Part shown: in pieces, positions 39,098 through 47,603 of the stretch | Position numbering within the stretch: the stretch's first letter is position 1 | Layout of the letters: each line of letters opens with the position of its first letter | Assembly (NCBI GenBank): GCA_017419405.1 | Contig: JAFOLH010000006.1 | Span: forward strand, 124,001-188,000 | Origin: Renibacterium sp. | GTDB lineage: Bacteria; Actinomycetota; Actinomycetes; Actinomycetales; Micrococcaceae | DNA length: 64,000 bases | Reading direction: 5' to 3' | Notes under the pieces: generated by a model | Told to the model about the DNA's origin: nothing | What the model saw: the letters and a program-made list of their open reading frames with translations, nothing else | Databases searched by the model: none | Program-made: the position numbers and the translations under genes

Positions 39098-39889
39098 GTG
39101 CTGATTCTGCTCCCGCCCTCCGAAGGCAAAACACCCGCTCCACAAGGCCGCCCGTTGGCGCTGGACGAACTGTCTTTCCCGCAACTGACGGCGGCCCGGG
39201 ACCGGGTGCATTCGGCGCTCGCCGAAGTCTCCGCGCATCCGGAAGCGCTCGAACGGCTCGGCGTCGGAGCTTCGCTCGCCGCCGAAGTCGCCCGCAATCT
39301 GCGGCTCTCCGACGAACCGGCAGCAGCCGCGCACAGCATCTACAGCGGGGTGCTCTACGATGCGCTCGGCTACCACAGCATGACCCCGGTACAACGGCGG
39401 AAGGCCGACGAATCGATCCTGGTGATGTCCGGCCTGTGGGGCGCGGTCGGCTTCGCCGACCGGATTCCGGCCTATCGGCTTTCGATGTCCGTCGCCTTGC
39501 CCGGCGTCGGACGCTTGGCCTCCTATTGGAAGCCGCTGCTCAGCGCTGCGCTCGCCGAACGTGCGGCCGGCGAGCTCATCATCGACTGCCGGTCCAGCAC
39601 CTACGCCACAGCGTGGACGCCGCCCGCGGAACAGACCGTCGAGGTCAACGTCTTCCAGTTGCGCAACGGCAAACGCTCGGTGGTCTCGCATTTCGCGAAA
39701 CACACCCGCGGCGAGGTGGCAAGGCTGCTGCTGACCCGCCGCGGAAATCCGCCGAAATCTCCGGCCGAGCTGCTCCGCGCGACCCAATCCGCCTGGCAGA
39801 CGGAATTGCAGCCCGGCAGCGCCAAACGGCCGCACAGCCTCAATGTGATTCTGCCCGAAGGCGTGAGCTTCGCTGCGCCGAAGCACTGA
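39098..39889 (+). CDS. yaaA: Peroxide stress protein YaaA
   Basis: 263 residues, UPF0246/YaaA family. MLILLPPSEGKTP is the N-terminal signature and IIDCRSSTYATAW with VVSHFAKHTRGEVAR are conserved blocks. The E. coli homologue lowers free iron under H2O2 stress and has DNA-binding activity. GTG at 39098. It converges with the VOC gene, with one base between the stop codons. Confidence 0.9.
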   Translation: MLILLPPSEGKTPAPQGRPLALDELSFPQLTAARDRVHSALAEVSAHPEALERLGVGASLAAEVARNLRLSDEPAAAAHSIYSGVLYDALGYHSMTPVQRRKADESILVMSGLWGAVGFADRIPAYRLSMSVALPGVGRLASYWKPLLSAALAERAAGELIIDCRSSTYATAWTPPAEQTVEVNVFQLRNGKRSVVSHFAKHTRGEVARLLLTRRGNPPKSPAELLRATQSAWQTELQPGSAKRPHSLNVILPEGVSFAAPKH

Positions 39890-39890
39890 T

Positions 39891-40298
39891 TCACTGCTGC
39901 GCGACGAGTTCCACTTCGAAGCCCTGGGCATCTTCCAGGTAGCCGGCATAATGCGCGGCACCGCCCGCATAGGGATGCTGCTCGGCGAACATCAGCGTCC
40001 AGCCGTGCTGACTCGACTCGGCCAGAATCGATTCGACGGTTTCCGCATCCGGCACCGTGAAAGCGAGATGGTTCAGCCCGGCGCGCATCCGGTCATGTCC
40101 GGCGGAAACTGCCGGGCCGGCTTCCAGGACCAGGTAGAAATCACCGATCTGCCAAGATGCACCGATCGGATCAGCACCCCAGGAATCTCTGCGGGCAAAG
40201 CCGAGTCGGCCCAACAGCCAACCGAGGCTGCGTTCGGCTGCCGCGAAGTCCTGCACCCAGATCTCCACATGGTGCAGCCCGGCCAAGTTCAGCTCCAA
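39891..40298 (-). CDS. VOC superfamily protein (glyoxalase/bleomycin-resistance fold)
   Basis: 135 residues with two beta-alpha-beta-beta-beta units. Metal-ligand candidates are His in LHHVEIWVQD, His in LNHLAFTVPD, and Glu in GFEVELVAQ. No substrate can be named. Its ATG at 40298 overlaps the stop of the upstream coiled-coil gene by 10 bases, so the three genes 41091-42011, 40289-41023 and 39891-40298 form one leftward operon. Confidence 0.85.
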   Translation of the reverse strand: MELNLAGLHHVEIWVQDFAAAERSLGWLLGRLGFARRDSWGADPIGASWQIGDFYLVLEAGPAVSAGHDRMRAGLNHLAFTVPDAETVESILAESSQHGWTLMFAEQHPYAGGAAHYAGYLEDAQGFEVELVAQQ

Positions 40299-41023
40299 TC
40301 AGCGGAACGGACCAGAATGCAGCCGGAATCAGGGCAAAAGACGATGTCGTCGGCAGCTGCTTTGGAGATATCCGCCAAATCGCCCGGACTCAGTTGCATA
40401 CCCGACCCCTCCGAGGTGCCATGGAACAATCTGGCCGCGCCGATCCCCCGCCGTTCCAACGTCTTTTCGTAGACGCCCAGCAAAGCCGCATCGAAGCTGG
40501 CCGCCAGCTCGGCGCGCTGGCCCTGCACGGTCTGCTGCTCCGACCCGATCGCCGCCAACTGGCCGTCGATCTCTTCCTGCACCGCGGCAAGGTCCGCTGC
40601 GGCCCGGCCGACGACTTCCGTCTGGGCCGATTCCCGCCCGGTGATTTCATCCAGACGTTCCATCACTTCGAGTTCGGCGTCTTCCAAATCCGAACGCCGC
40701 TTGGCCAATGACGCCAGATCTGCTTGCAGCGCCATCAAGTCCTTGGACAGCCCGCCCGCGTTGAGCCGGGCTTCGTCCCGATCGATCCGATTGACCACTT
40801 GCTCGACGTCGCCCTCGGCCCGTTTGAGTTCGGCCTGGGCATCGGCCAACTCGATCGTGATTTGGCCGTGCGCGGAGCGGGCGGCGTCCAGTTCGGCCTG
40901 CAGGCGCACCAATCGCGGATCCGCGCGCAAGGTCTTGGCCTGCACGGCCAGGTTCTTGGCCCGTCCGTCCAAAGCCTGCAAATCCAACAACCGAATCTGC
41001 TCGGCCGGCGCTGCTTTCGCCAT
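40289..41023 (-). CDS. Coiled-coil/zinc-ribbon protein, ribbon degenerate (CdsZ/HP0958-like)
   Basis: 244 residues. Residues about 20-185 are a long antiparallel coiled coil (SLAKRRSDLEDAELEVMERLDEI); the C-terminus is a zinc ribbon. The normal first Cys pair is replaced (LFHGTSEGSGMQL), and the second retains FCPDSGCILVR with altered spacing, so zinc binding is doubtful. The family has been linked to RNA or Nif3-associated functions. ATG at 41023 is preceded by GAGAGAGGG. It sits 67 bases after the Nif3-like gene, the usual arrangement. Confidence 0.85.
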   Translation of the reverse strand: MAKAAPAEQIRLLDLQALDGRAKNLAVQAKTLRADPRLVRLQAELDAARSAHGQITIELADAQAELKRAEGDVEQVVNRIDRDEARLNAGGLSKDLMALQADLASLAKRRSDLEDAELEVMERLDEITGRESAQTEVVGRAAADLAAVQEEIDGQLAAIGSEQQTVQGQRAELAASFDAALLGVYEKTLERRGIGAARLFHGTSEGSGMQLSPGDLADISKAAADDIVFCPDSGCILVRSADWS

Positions 41024-41090
41024 CAGTACCCTCTCTCCACCACGGACCGTTCCGGCCCGATCATCCAAGCCTATGTCCTTCCGGACCGGT

Positions 41091-42011
41091 TCAGTCCCCG
41101 CCCGGGGTCAAAACGAAATCCCAGGGATCGGTATTGAGCTGGCTGACCCGCAGCTCCACGTCGAAACCCTGATCCGCCAAGACGTTCCCGAGCGCGTTCG
41201 CTGCCGCCGGCAGCCACAGCCACTCCGAAGCGAAATGCGAAAGGTCAATCAGGAAGGGCCGGCCGTCCGTGCTGCTTTCCCGGGCTTCCGACGCCGCGTG
41301 GTGGCGCAGATCCGCAGTGATGTAGACGTCGGCGTCGGCCGTGCGGACCGCGTCGAAAAGCGAATCCCCAGCACCACCGCACAACGCGACCCGTCGCACC
41401 AGCGCTTGCCGGTCGCCGGAGACCTTCACTCCGCCGGCCACCGCAGGCAGCACGCTGAACACCAAGGCAGCGAGATCGCCCAGGCTGCTCACCTGTCCGA
41501 GCTCGCCGACTCTGCCGATGCCTTCCTCCGGCAAGCCGTGCTTCGCGGCTTGCAGGGGCCGCACATCCTGCAGCCCCAGCGCGTCCGCCAAAACATCGGA
41601 AACTCCGCCCACCGCACTGTCTCCATTGGTGTGCACGGTGAGCAGAGCGCATCCGGATTCGATCAACGCATGCACTACCTCGCCTTTGCCGCCCACTGCG
41701 GCCACCGAATTCACACCGCGCAAAAACAACGGGTGGTGCGTCACGATCAGGTCGGCACCCCATTCGAGCGCCTCCTCGACCACGTCGATGGTCGGGTCGA
41801 CCGCGAAGAGGATCTTCTGTACCGGAGCCGCCGGCCGGCCGGCCACCAGGCCCACCGCATCCCACTCTTCGGCCAGGGATTCCGGCCAGAGTTCCTCGAC
41901 CGCCAACAGCACCTCGGCCACCGCCGGCCGGGTTGCCGCGCCGGACGAATCAGTATCCGACGCATCCGGCGCTTGGCCGGGATTCCCCTGGTTGTTGTGC
42001 ACCTCATCCAT
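41091..42011 (-). CDS. Nif3-like dinuclear metal centre hexameric protein
   Basis: 306 residues. VTHHPLFLRG carries the metal-binding His pair, LLTVHTNGDSAVGGVSDVLADALGL is the conserved Asp-containing block, and DLSHFASEWLWLP provides the C-terminal His and Glu ligands. Related proteins (YqfO, YbgI) may be GTP cyclohydrolase-type hydrolases; the function is unsettled. It is first gene of the operon with the coiled-coil and VOC genes, and divergent from msrA. Confidence 0.92.
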   Translation of the reverse strand: MDEVHNNQGNPGQAPDASDTDSSGAATRPAVAEVLLAVEELWPESLAEEWDAVGLVAGRPAAPVQKILFAVDPTIDVVEEALEWGADLIVTHHPLFLRGVNSVAAVGGKGEVVHALIESGCALLTVHTNGDSAVGGVSDVLADALGLQDVRPLQAAKHGLPEEGIGRVGELGQVSSLGDLAALVFSVLPAVAGGVKVSGDRQALVRRVALCGGAGDSLFDAVRTADADVYITADLRHHAASEARESSTDGRPFLIDLSHFASEWLWLPAAANALGNVLADQGFDVELRVSQLNTDPWDFVLTPGGD

Positions 42012-42083
42012 GAGGCCATCTTATGTTGCACTTTCGTAAGCTCTGCCGGGAATCATCCGGCGGTCCCGAACATTGAACCGGAT

Positions 42084-42608
42084 GTGAAAACTTTTGTATT
42101 GGGCGGCGGATGCTTCTGGTGCCTGGATGCCATTTATCGGAAAACCAAGGGCGTGGCCGACGTGGCCTCCGGATACACCGGAGGCCACACCCGCCATCCC
42201 GACTATGAATCGGTCAGCGCGGGGATGACCGGGCACGCCGAGGTCGTCGCAGTGACCTTCGACGAAACCGTGGTCCCGGAAGAGGTCATTCTGGACTTAT
42301 TCTTCATTTCGCACGATCCGACCACCTTGAACCGCCAGGGATACGACGTCGGCACCCAGTACCGGTCGTCGATGTTCTACGCCGACGCGGAGCAGGAAAA
42401 AGCTTTCCGGGACGCGATCGAGCGGGCGCAGAAGCTCTGGTCTGATCCGATCGTCACCGAAGTCACCAGGCTGCCGGAATTCCACCGCGCCGAGGAATAC
42501 CACCAGGACTTCTACGCCAAGCACCCGGAGCAGGGCTACTGCCAGGTGATCATCAACCCGAAGCTGGCCAAGGCGAGGAAATATTACTCTTCGTGGCTGA
42601 GCGCTTAA
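42084..42608 (+). CDS. msrA: Peptide methionine sulfoxide reductase A
   Basis: 174 residues from GTG at 42084 (VKTFVLGGGCFWC); the frame upstream has no other plausible start. The catalytic Cys is in GGGCFWC, with conserved GYTGGHTRHPDYESV and YHQDFYAKHPEQGYC (recycling Cys near residue 151). It repairs oxidised methionine with thioredoxin. The Shine-Dalgarno is weak. Confidence 0.93.
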   Translation: MKTFVLGGGCFWCLDAIYRKTKGVADVASGYTGGHTRHPDYESVSAGMTGHAEVVAVTFDETVVPEEVILDLFFISHDPTTLNRQGYDVGTQYRSSMFYADAEQEKAFRDAIERAQKLWSDPIVTEVTRLPEFHRAEEYHQDFYAKHPEQGYCQVIINPKLAKARKYYSSWLSA

Positions 42609-42685
42609 TCTGGCGTCATCGGCGCGGATAGGCTGTCAAGCAACTTCTTGCTGCACGGCAGGTATTCCTTCAGAACAGGATTCTC

Positions 42686-43594
42686 ATGGCTCCCATCTAT
42701 GACAACGTGACCGATCTGGTCGGCGGAACGCCCTTGGTTCGGTTGAACCGTTTGACCGAAGGGCTCGATGCGACGGTCGCGGTCAAACTCGAGTTCTACA
42801 ATCCGGCCAATAGCGTCAAGGACCGGATCGGCAAAGCCATCATCGATGCCGCCGAAGCTGCCGGCGCACTGAAGCCGGGCGGAACCATCGTCGAGGGCAC
42901 CTCCGGGAACACCGGCATCGCGCTGGCCATGGTGGGCGCAGCACGCGGCTACAAAGTGATCCTGACCATGCCGGAAACCATGTCCACCGAGCGCCGGGTG
43001 ATGTTGCGCGCCTACGGTGCCGACATCGTGCTCACCCCCGGCTCCGAAGGCATGCGCGGTGCGGTGGAGAAGGCCAAGGAGATCGTCGCCGAGACGCCGA
43101 ATTCAATCTGGGCGCAGCAGTTCGCCAATGAAGCCAACCCGGAGGTCCACCGGACCACCACCGCGGAAGAGATCTGGGCGGACACCGATGGCAAAGTGGA
43201 CATCTTCGTCTCCGGCGTCGGCCAGGTGCTCAAGGCCCGCAAGCCGGGTGTGCAGATCGTCGCGGTCGAACCGAAAGATTCCGCGATCCTCAACGGCGGC
43301 GCCCCGGGCCCGCACAAGATCCAGGGCCTCGGCGCGAACTTCGTGCCGGAAATCCTGGACACCGAAATCTATGACGAAGTCATCGACGCGACCATCGAAG
43401 ACGCGGTCCGGGTGGCCCGGGAGCTGGGCACCAAGGAAGGTATTCTGGGTGGGATCTCCTCGGGAGCCATCGTCTGGGCTGCTTTGGAATTGGCGAAACG
43501 GCCGGAAAACGCCGGCAAGCTGATCGTCGCTGTGGTGTGCGACTTCGGCGAACGCTACATTTCCACGGTGCTCTACGACGATATCCGCGGCTGA
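42686..43594 (+). CDS. cysK: Cysteine synthase A with deleted PLP phosphate-binding loop (probable loss-of-function)
   Basis: 302 residues; O-acetylserine sulfhydrylases of this type usually have about 311. The PLP lysine ([11 protein letters not shown]), the TSGNTG substrate loop and the C-terminal [10 protein letters not shown] are intact. The segment normally reading as VSGVG, then a GTGGT-type PLP phosphate loop, then GVG before VLKAR is reduced to [13 protein letters not shown] (codons around 43208-43235). The frame is kept. A 27-bp deletion between two GGCGTCGGC repeats explains it; one copy remains at 43214-43222. Without the loop PLP binding should be impaired. cysE follows 43 bases downstream. 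Confidence 0.9.
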   Translation: MAPIYDNVTDLVGGTPLVRLNRLTEGLDATVAVKLEFYNPANSVKDRIGKAIIDAAEAAGALKPGGTIVEGTSGNTGIALAMVGAARGYKVILTMPETMSTERRVMLRAYGADIVLTPGSEGMRGAVEKAKEIVAETPNSIWAQQFANEANPEVHRTTTAEEIWADTDGKVDIFVSGVGQVLKARKPGVQIVAVEPKDSAILNGGAPGPHKIQGLGANFVPEILDTEIYDEVIDATIEDAVRVARELGTKEGILGGISSGAIVWAALELAKRPENAGKLIVAVVCDFGERYISTVLYDDIRG

Positions 43595-43637
43595 TCGGAA
43601 CCCGGCTTTCCGGATCCGCTGAAACTGAAAGAGGTCC

Positions 43638-44225
43638 ATGGCATTCTTCGCCAGACTCCGTGAAGATTTGCAGGCCGCCGGTGCGCATGACCCGGCGGCC
43701 CGCGGATCGGTGGAGAATTTTTTCGTCTATTCCGGTCTGCACGCGATCTGGGTGCACCGGCTGACGCACAAAATGTGGCAGCACCCGGCATTGCGGTTTC
43801 CGGCCAGGGCGCTCTCCCAACTGACCCGATGGCTGACCGGGGTGGAGATCCACCCCGGAGCGACCATCGGCAAACGCTTCTTCATCGACCACGGAATGGG
43901 CGTGGTGATCGGTGAGACCGCGGAAATCGGCGACGACGTGATGCTTTACCAGGGCGTCACGCTGGGCGGCCGCTCGCTGGCCAAGATCAAACGCCATCCG
44001 ACGCTCGGCGACCGGGTCACGGTCGGTGCCGGGGCCAAAGTGCTCGGGCCGGTGGTGATCGGTTCCGACAGTGCGATCGGAGCGAATGCGGTGGTGGTCA
44101 AAGACGCCCCGGCAGAATCGATCGTGACCGGCATTCCGGCCACCTGGCGGCACCGCGACGCGAAGAAGGAGACCGCTCCCGCGGTCGATCCGGCCGAGTA
44201 CATCGATCCGGCCATGTACATCTGA
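43638..44225 (+). CDS. cysE: Serine O-acetyltransferase (EpsC/CysE type)
   Basis: 195 residues, left-handed beta-helix acyltransferase that makes O-acetylserine, the CysK substrate. [50 protein letters not shown] (catalytic His) and [16 protein letters not shown] are diagnostic. ATG at 43638 has GAAAGAGG upstream. The C-terminal tail ends in Ile, as required in many CysE proteins for insertion into the CysK active site. It is in an operon with cysK. Confidence 0.95.
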   Translation: MAFFARLREDLQAAGAHDPAARGSVENFFVYSGLHAIWVHRLTHKMWQHPALRFPARALSQLTRWLTGVEIHPGATIGKRFFIDHGMGVVIGETAEIGDDVMLYQGVTLGGRSLAKIKRHPTLGDRVTVGAGAKVLGPVVIGSDSAIGANAVVVKDAPAESIVTGIPATWRHRDAKKETAPAVDPAEYIDPAMYI

Positions 44226-44239
44226 ATCTTTCCCGAGAA

Positions 44240-44284
44240 CGACGACGGCGGGTACCCCGGTTTCCCGGGGTACCCGCCGTCGTC
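44240..44284. terminator. Bidirectional terminator between cysE and gnd
   Basis: A 20-bp or longer GC-rich stem, arms CGACGACGGCGGGTACCCC and GGGGTACCCGCCGTCGTCG, with a 4-5 base loop. It lies between convergent genes. Confidence 0.8.
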
Positions 44285-44303
44285 GTCGGGAACGCTGCCG
44301 AAC

Positions 44304-45740
44304 TCAGTGGCTGTCCACTGCCTCGATTTCGCTCTTGTCTTCGCCCCAAAGCGTGTGGAAGGTCCCTTCGGCATCTACCCGCTGGTAGGTGTGCGCTCCG
44401 AAGAGGTCACGCAGGCCCTGGGTGAGCGCTGCCGGCAGCCGGTCCCGCCGGAGCCCGTCGTAGTAGGCCAAAGACGCCGAGAACACCGGTACCGGGATGC
44501 CCAGCTGCACCGCGGTGGCAACCACCCGGCGCCAAGCGGGCACTGCCTCGGCAATCGCCTCCGTGAAGGCCGGGGCGAAGAGCAGGTTCGCCGGCTTCGA
44601 ATCGCCGGCGTAGGCGGCAGTGATGTCTTTGAGCAGCTCGGCCCGGATGATGCAGCCGCCGCGCCACAGCGAAGCGATTTCATCGAGTTTCAAATCCCAG
44701 CCGTATTCTTTCGCCGCCGCGGTCAGCATGTCCAGACCCTGGGCGTAGCTGACCAGCTTCGACGCGAACAGCGCCTGCCTGACGTCTTCCACGAAACCCT
44801 CGCCGACGGCGATATCGGCTTCGTTTCCGATCAGCGTCTTCTGTGCCTCCTTGCGCTGTGCGGCCTGCGATGACAGGGCCCGGGCGAAAACCGACTCGGC
44901 GATGCCGGAGGTGGGCGAGCCCAATTCCAGGGCCGAAATCACGGTCCACCGGCCAGTGCCTTTCTGGCCGGCCGCATCCACCACGACGTCGACGAACGGT
45001 TTGCCGGTTTTGGCATCGACGTGCCCGAGCACTTCAGCGGTGATTTCAATCAGGAACGAGGACAAAGTGCCTTTGTTCCACTCGCCGAAGATCTCTGCCT
45101 GTTCCGCCGGTTCGAGGCCCGCCGCGGAGCGGAGCAGATCGAAGGCTTCACCGATCACCTGCATGTCCGCGTATTCGATGCCGTTGTGCACCATCTTCAC
45201 GAAGTGCCCGGCGCCATCCGGGCCGATCCAGGCGCAACACGGCTTGCCGTCCACGTGCGCCGATATTTTCTCCAGCAACGGGCCGAGGGCCTGATAGGAC
45301 TCTTTGGAGCCGCCAGGCATGATCGACGGGCCGTTGAGTGCACCCTCTTCGCCACCGGAGACGCCGATTCCGACGAAATGCAGGTCGTGTTCCGCCAGGG
45401 CAGCTTCCCGACGGCGGGTATCGGTGTAGTGCGAGTTGCCGGCATCGATCACGATGTCGCCCGGCTCAAGCAGCGGGACCAGTTGATCCACCACTGAATC
45501 CACCGGGGCGCCGGCCTTGACCATGATCAAGACCCGTCGAGGTTTCTCGAGCGAATCCACCAGTTCCTGCAGTGTTTCGGTGCGGATGAAGTCGCCTTCG
45601 TCGCCGTGTTTGGCCAGCAATTCGTCGGTGCGCGCCACCGAGCGGTTGTGCAGGGCGACGGTGAAACCGTTCCGGGCAAGATTTCGTGCCAAGTTGGCAC
45701 CCATGACAGCGAGGCCGGTGACCCCGATCTGTGCAGACAT
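44304..45740 (-). CDS. gnd: 6-phosphogluconate dehydrogenase, NADP-dependent decarboxylating
   Basis: 478 residues, full-length homodimeric form. Rossmann motif GLAVMGANLARNLARNG with NRS for NADP, GVSGGEEGALNGPSIMPGG and MVHNGIEYADMQVIGEA (catalytic Lys-His-Asn block HFVKMVHNGIEY) are complete. ATG at 45740 is preceded by GGAGGAAG. It oxidises 6-phosphogluconate to ribulose-5-phosphate and links to rpiB at 3661. Confidence 0.96.
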   Translation of the reverse strand: MSAQIGVTGLAVMGANLARNLARNGFTVALHNRSVARTDELLAKHGDEGDFIRTETLQELVDSLEKPRRVLIMVKAGAPVDSVVDQLVPLLEPGDIVIDAGNSHYTDTRRREAALAEHDLHFVGIGVSGGEEGALNGPSIMPGGSKESYQALGPLLEKISAHVDGKPCCAWIGPDGAGHFVKMVHNGIEYADMQVIGEAFDLLRSAAGLEPAEQAEIFGEWNKGTLSSFLIEITAEVLGHVDAKTGKPFVDVVVDAAGQKGTGRWTVISALELGSPTSGIAESVFARALSSQAAQRKEAQKTLIGNEADIAVGEGFVEDVRQALFASKLVSYAQGLDMLTAAAKEYGWDLKLDEIASLWRGGCIIRAELLKDITAAYAGDSKPANLLFAPAFTEAIAEAVPAWRRVVATAVQLGIPVPVFSASLAYYDGLRRDRLPAALTQGLRDLFGAHTYQRVDAEGTFHTLWGEDKSEIEAVDSH

Positions 45741-45852
45741 TCTTCCTCCGTGGGGTGATGTGGATCCTTGTTGTGACTCCAGCCTAGCCTCCCCGGGACG
45801 GCCGCCCCGGTTCATGACCGAACCGGCGAATGTGACGTTGCCGACCACCGAA

Positions 45853-45881
45853 TTTGCTTCGTATACGATCACCTGTATATT
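45853..45881 (+). promoter_or_regulatory. Sigma70-type promoter for hairpin RNA 1
   Basis: TTTGCT-N17-TATATT. The predicted transcription start, 6-7 bases downstream, falls at the base of the first C5-loop hairpin. Confidence 0.55.
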
Positions 45882-45886
45882 TATCT

Positions 45887-45940
45887 ATGGCCTCCAGGTC
45901 TGGCATCCCCCAATAGTCAGAGCTGGAGGCCACTTTTGTG
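45887..45940 (+). ncRNA. Candidate small RNA 1 with ATCCCCCAAT loop
   Basis: Stem GGCCTCCAG/CTGGAGGCC (45889-45897 with 45923-45931), one internal G-G mismatch, then a further six pairs, and a 10-base loop ATCCCCCAAT at 45905-45914. ACTTTTGTG follows. It has its own -10/-35 and is duplicated in structure, not in stem sequence, 160 bases downstream. Confidence 0.5.
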
Positions 45941-46009
45941 TCCGAGGCGGCTATTCGGCGATCTACTCGACTAACTTCGACAAGTTTTCTGCAACACGCC
46001 CCTCGCGTC

Positions 46010-46038
46010 TTGCACACCAGCAGATCGTGGTTTATATT
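46010..46038 (+). promoter_or_regulatory. Sigma70-type promoter for hairpin RNA 2
   Basis: TTGCAC-N17-TATATT, close to consensus. The predicted start falls at about 46045, at the base of the second C5-loop hairpin. Confidence 0.65.
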
Positions 46039-46044
46039 TTTCAG

Positions 46045-46093
46045 TAATGGCTCCCGGCCGTCGTATCCCCCAATGACGACGGCCGGGAGCCAT
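46045..46093 (+). ncRNA. Candidate small RNA 2 with ATCCCCCAAT loop
   Basis: A perfect 18-bp stem (46047-46064 with 46076-46093, arm ATGGCTCCCGGCCGTCGT) carries the same loop ATCCCCCAAT at 46065-46074. The stem sequence differs from hairpin 1 with pairing kept, while the loop is identical, the pattern expected of a selected RNA. I could not assign it to a known family; the C-run loop recalls 6C RNAs. Confidence 0.5.
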
Positions 46094-46120
46094 GTCTATC
46101 TGCAGCTCATCCGCCACCGG

Positions 46121-46126
46121 TATCAT
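46121..46126 (+). promoter_or_regulatory. -10 element for a leaderless mRNA
   Basis: TATCAT lies 6 bases before the GTG at 46133, with no Shine-Dalgarno, as for leaderless actinobacterial transcripts. The -35 region is weak. Confidence 0.45.
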
Positions 46127-46132
46127 CGTCAG

Positions 46133-46705
46133 GTGAAACCTTCCCTGGCCCGCATCGTCACCGAGGCATTCGCCCCCACCGTACTGGTATCAGTTTTCCT
46201 GCTGGGCAGCGGGGCCGCCCGGGATGGTTGGCGCGGATTGCTCTTCGGGTTCATCGCAGCGATCTTCGTGGCACTCGGCCCATTTCTGGGCATTCTCATC
46301 GCAGCGCGGAGCGGAAAGCTCACGGACCACCACGTCGGGGACCGCAAGCAACGGCTGCCGGTGCTGATCGGCAGCCTGGGCAGCGCCGCGATCGGCTTGG
46401 TCGTGCTCTTGCTGCTGCAGGCGCCCCGGACCGCCGTCGTCGGGCTCCTGGCCACAGCACTCGGCATGATCGTGGTCGGCGCGGTGAACGCCTTCTGGAA
46501 ACTCTCCGTGCACAACGCGGTGGCGGCATTCGTCGCGGTGGCCACGGTCGGCAGCTTCGGCTGGGCCTGGGCACCGCTCCTACTCTTGCCCCTCGTCATC
46601 GGCTGGTCCCGGGTGGTGCTCAAGGACCACACGGTGGCCCAAGTCATCGCCGGCGTGCCTGCGGGCGCGCTGGTCGCGGTGCCTTACATCTTGGCTGGCG
46701 TCTAG
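46133..46705 (+). CDS. PAP2-like membrane phosphatase/phosphoesterase family protein
   Basis: 190 residues from GTG at 46133, with five or six hydrophobic spans. Polar loops carry HHVGDRKQRLP and, near the C-terminus, LKDHTVAQVIAGVPAGAL, which resemble the KxxxxxxRP and SrxxxxxHxxxDvxxG motifs of PAP2 lipid phosphatases, although the SxH motif is incomplete (VHNAVAAF). The assignment to lipid-phosphate dephosphorylation is tentative. It is probably leaderless and stands alone. Confidence 0.7.
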   Translation: MKPSLARIVTEAFAPTVLVSVFLLGSGAARDGWRGLLFGFIAAIFVALGPFLGILIAARSGKLTDHHVGDRKQRLPVLIGSLGSAAIGLVVLLLLQAPRTAVVGLLATALGMIVVGAVNAFWKLSVHNAVAAFVAVATVGSFGWAWAPLLLLPLVIGWSRVVLKDHTVAQVIAGVPAGALVAVPYILAGV

Positions 46706-46819
46706 CTTCCAGCGCGCCGCCCGAACCGGGCACGGCAACCCGCTTCGACCGCGACAATCACTTCCGACAGACTCGGACCGGGATTCGGCGTCTTGCGCCC
46801 CGGGAACCCAACCAGTCCG

Positions 46820-47497
46820 TCAGGGGTGCCCCTCGGATTGCCGCCGGACCATTTCCCGGATCCAGACCGGCGCGAACGGCGAAGTGCAGTTGGCCGGCGT
46901 CGGATAGTCCTTCAGGACTTCGAGGCGCTCCCCGAGGTCGATGGCCCGCGCACGAAACTCGGCATGTGCGATCCCCAGCTGAGCCAGGCAATTGTTCATC
47001 GACCACTGCAACCGGTCCGGCGCCTCTTTCATCTCGGCTTCGATGACGTCCAGCAGTTCGGCGAGGTCCAACCCTTCAGGCGCCTTGACCACGCGTTCGG
47101 CAGTCAGTGCCCAGCCACCACTAGCGATCACCGGATCCGGATCAAGTAGCCACTCTCGCCGCAAAGCCTCGGCGTGCGGACCCTTTTTCACCACATAGTT
47201 GATCAACCAGTCATGCACCTTGGGGACCCGGGCCGACCGGAGCATGACGTCCAGTTGCTCCCGGGAAAACGATTTCGGCCGGCAGATCAGGATCGCCAAG
47301 AGCCTGGCCGCGGTGTCACCGGTCCGCCACAGCTCCGGAACAAGTTCCGGCTGTTTCTTCAAGCGCTTGGCCAGAGCCCGGAGCTCACCGAGGTTGACTC
47401 CATGGTCATCACCGTGGCGCAGGTTCACCGCGCGCACCTTTGGGTCTTCGAGCACCGCCAATTCGGCCATCACTTGAGACGCCGTCGACTCGGCCAC
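46820..47497 (-). CDS. AlkD-like DNA alkylation repair family protein, divergent
   Basis: 225 residues of HEAT-type helices: VNLRHGDDHGVNLGELRALAKRL, LAILICRPKSFS, VHDWLINYVVKK and EWLLDPDPVIASGGWALTAERV. It resembles the AlkD/YhaZ superfamily, but the WWDxxD catalytic pair seen in the gene at 24074 is not evident, so glycosylase activity is uncertain. GTG at 47497 has GGAGG 8 bases upstream. Confidence 0.75.
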   Translation of the reverse strand: MAESTASQVMAELAVLEDPKVRAVNLRHGDDHGVNLGELRALAKRLKKQPELVPELWRTGDTAARLLAILICRPKSFSREQLDVMLRSARVPKVHDWLINYVVKKGPHAEALRREWLLDPDPVIASGGWALTAERVVKAPEGLDLAELLDVIEAEMKEAPDRLQWSMNNCLAQLGIAHAEFRARAIDLGERLEVLKDYPTPANCTSPFAPVWIREMVRRQSEGHP

Positions 47498-47603
47498 TTT
47501 TCGCACCTCCGGTAGGACATCCAATGGCCCAAGCCTACGCAATCCGGAGGGCGGCCTCCCCCGACGACCTGATCCAGCTGTCCCGGATTCGGCCGGACCC
47601 GAT

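Noticed and set aside
45887-46093. The two C-loop hairpins as a 6C RNA or as a riboswitch for the PAP2-like gene
   Set aside because: 6C RNAs have two adjacent hairpins with six or more Cs. Here units are 160 bases apart, each with its own promoter, and the downstream gene has its own start-proximal -10, so neither label is supported.
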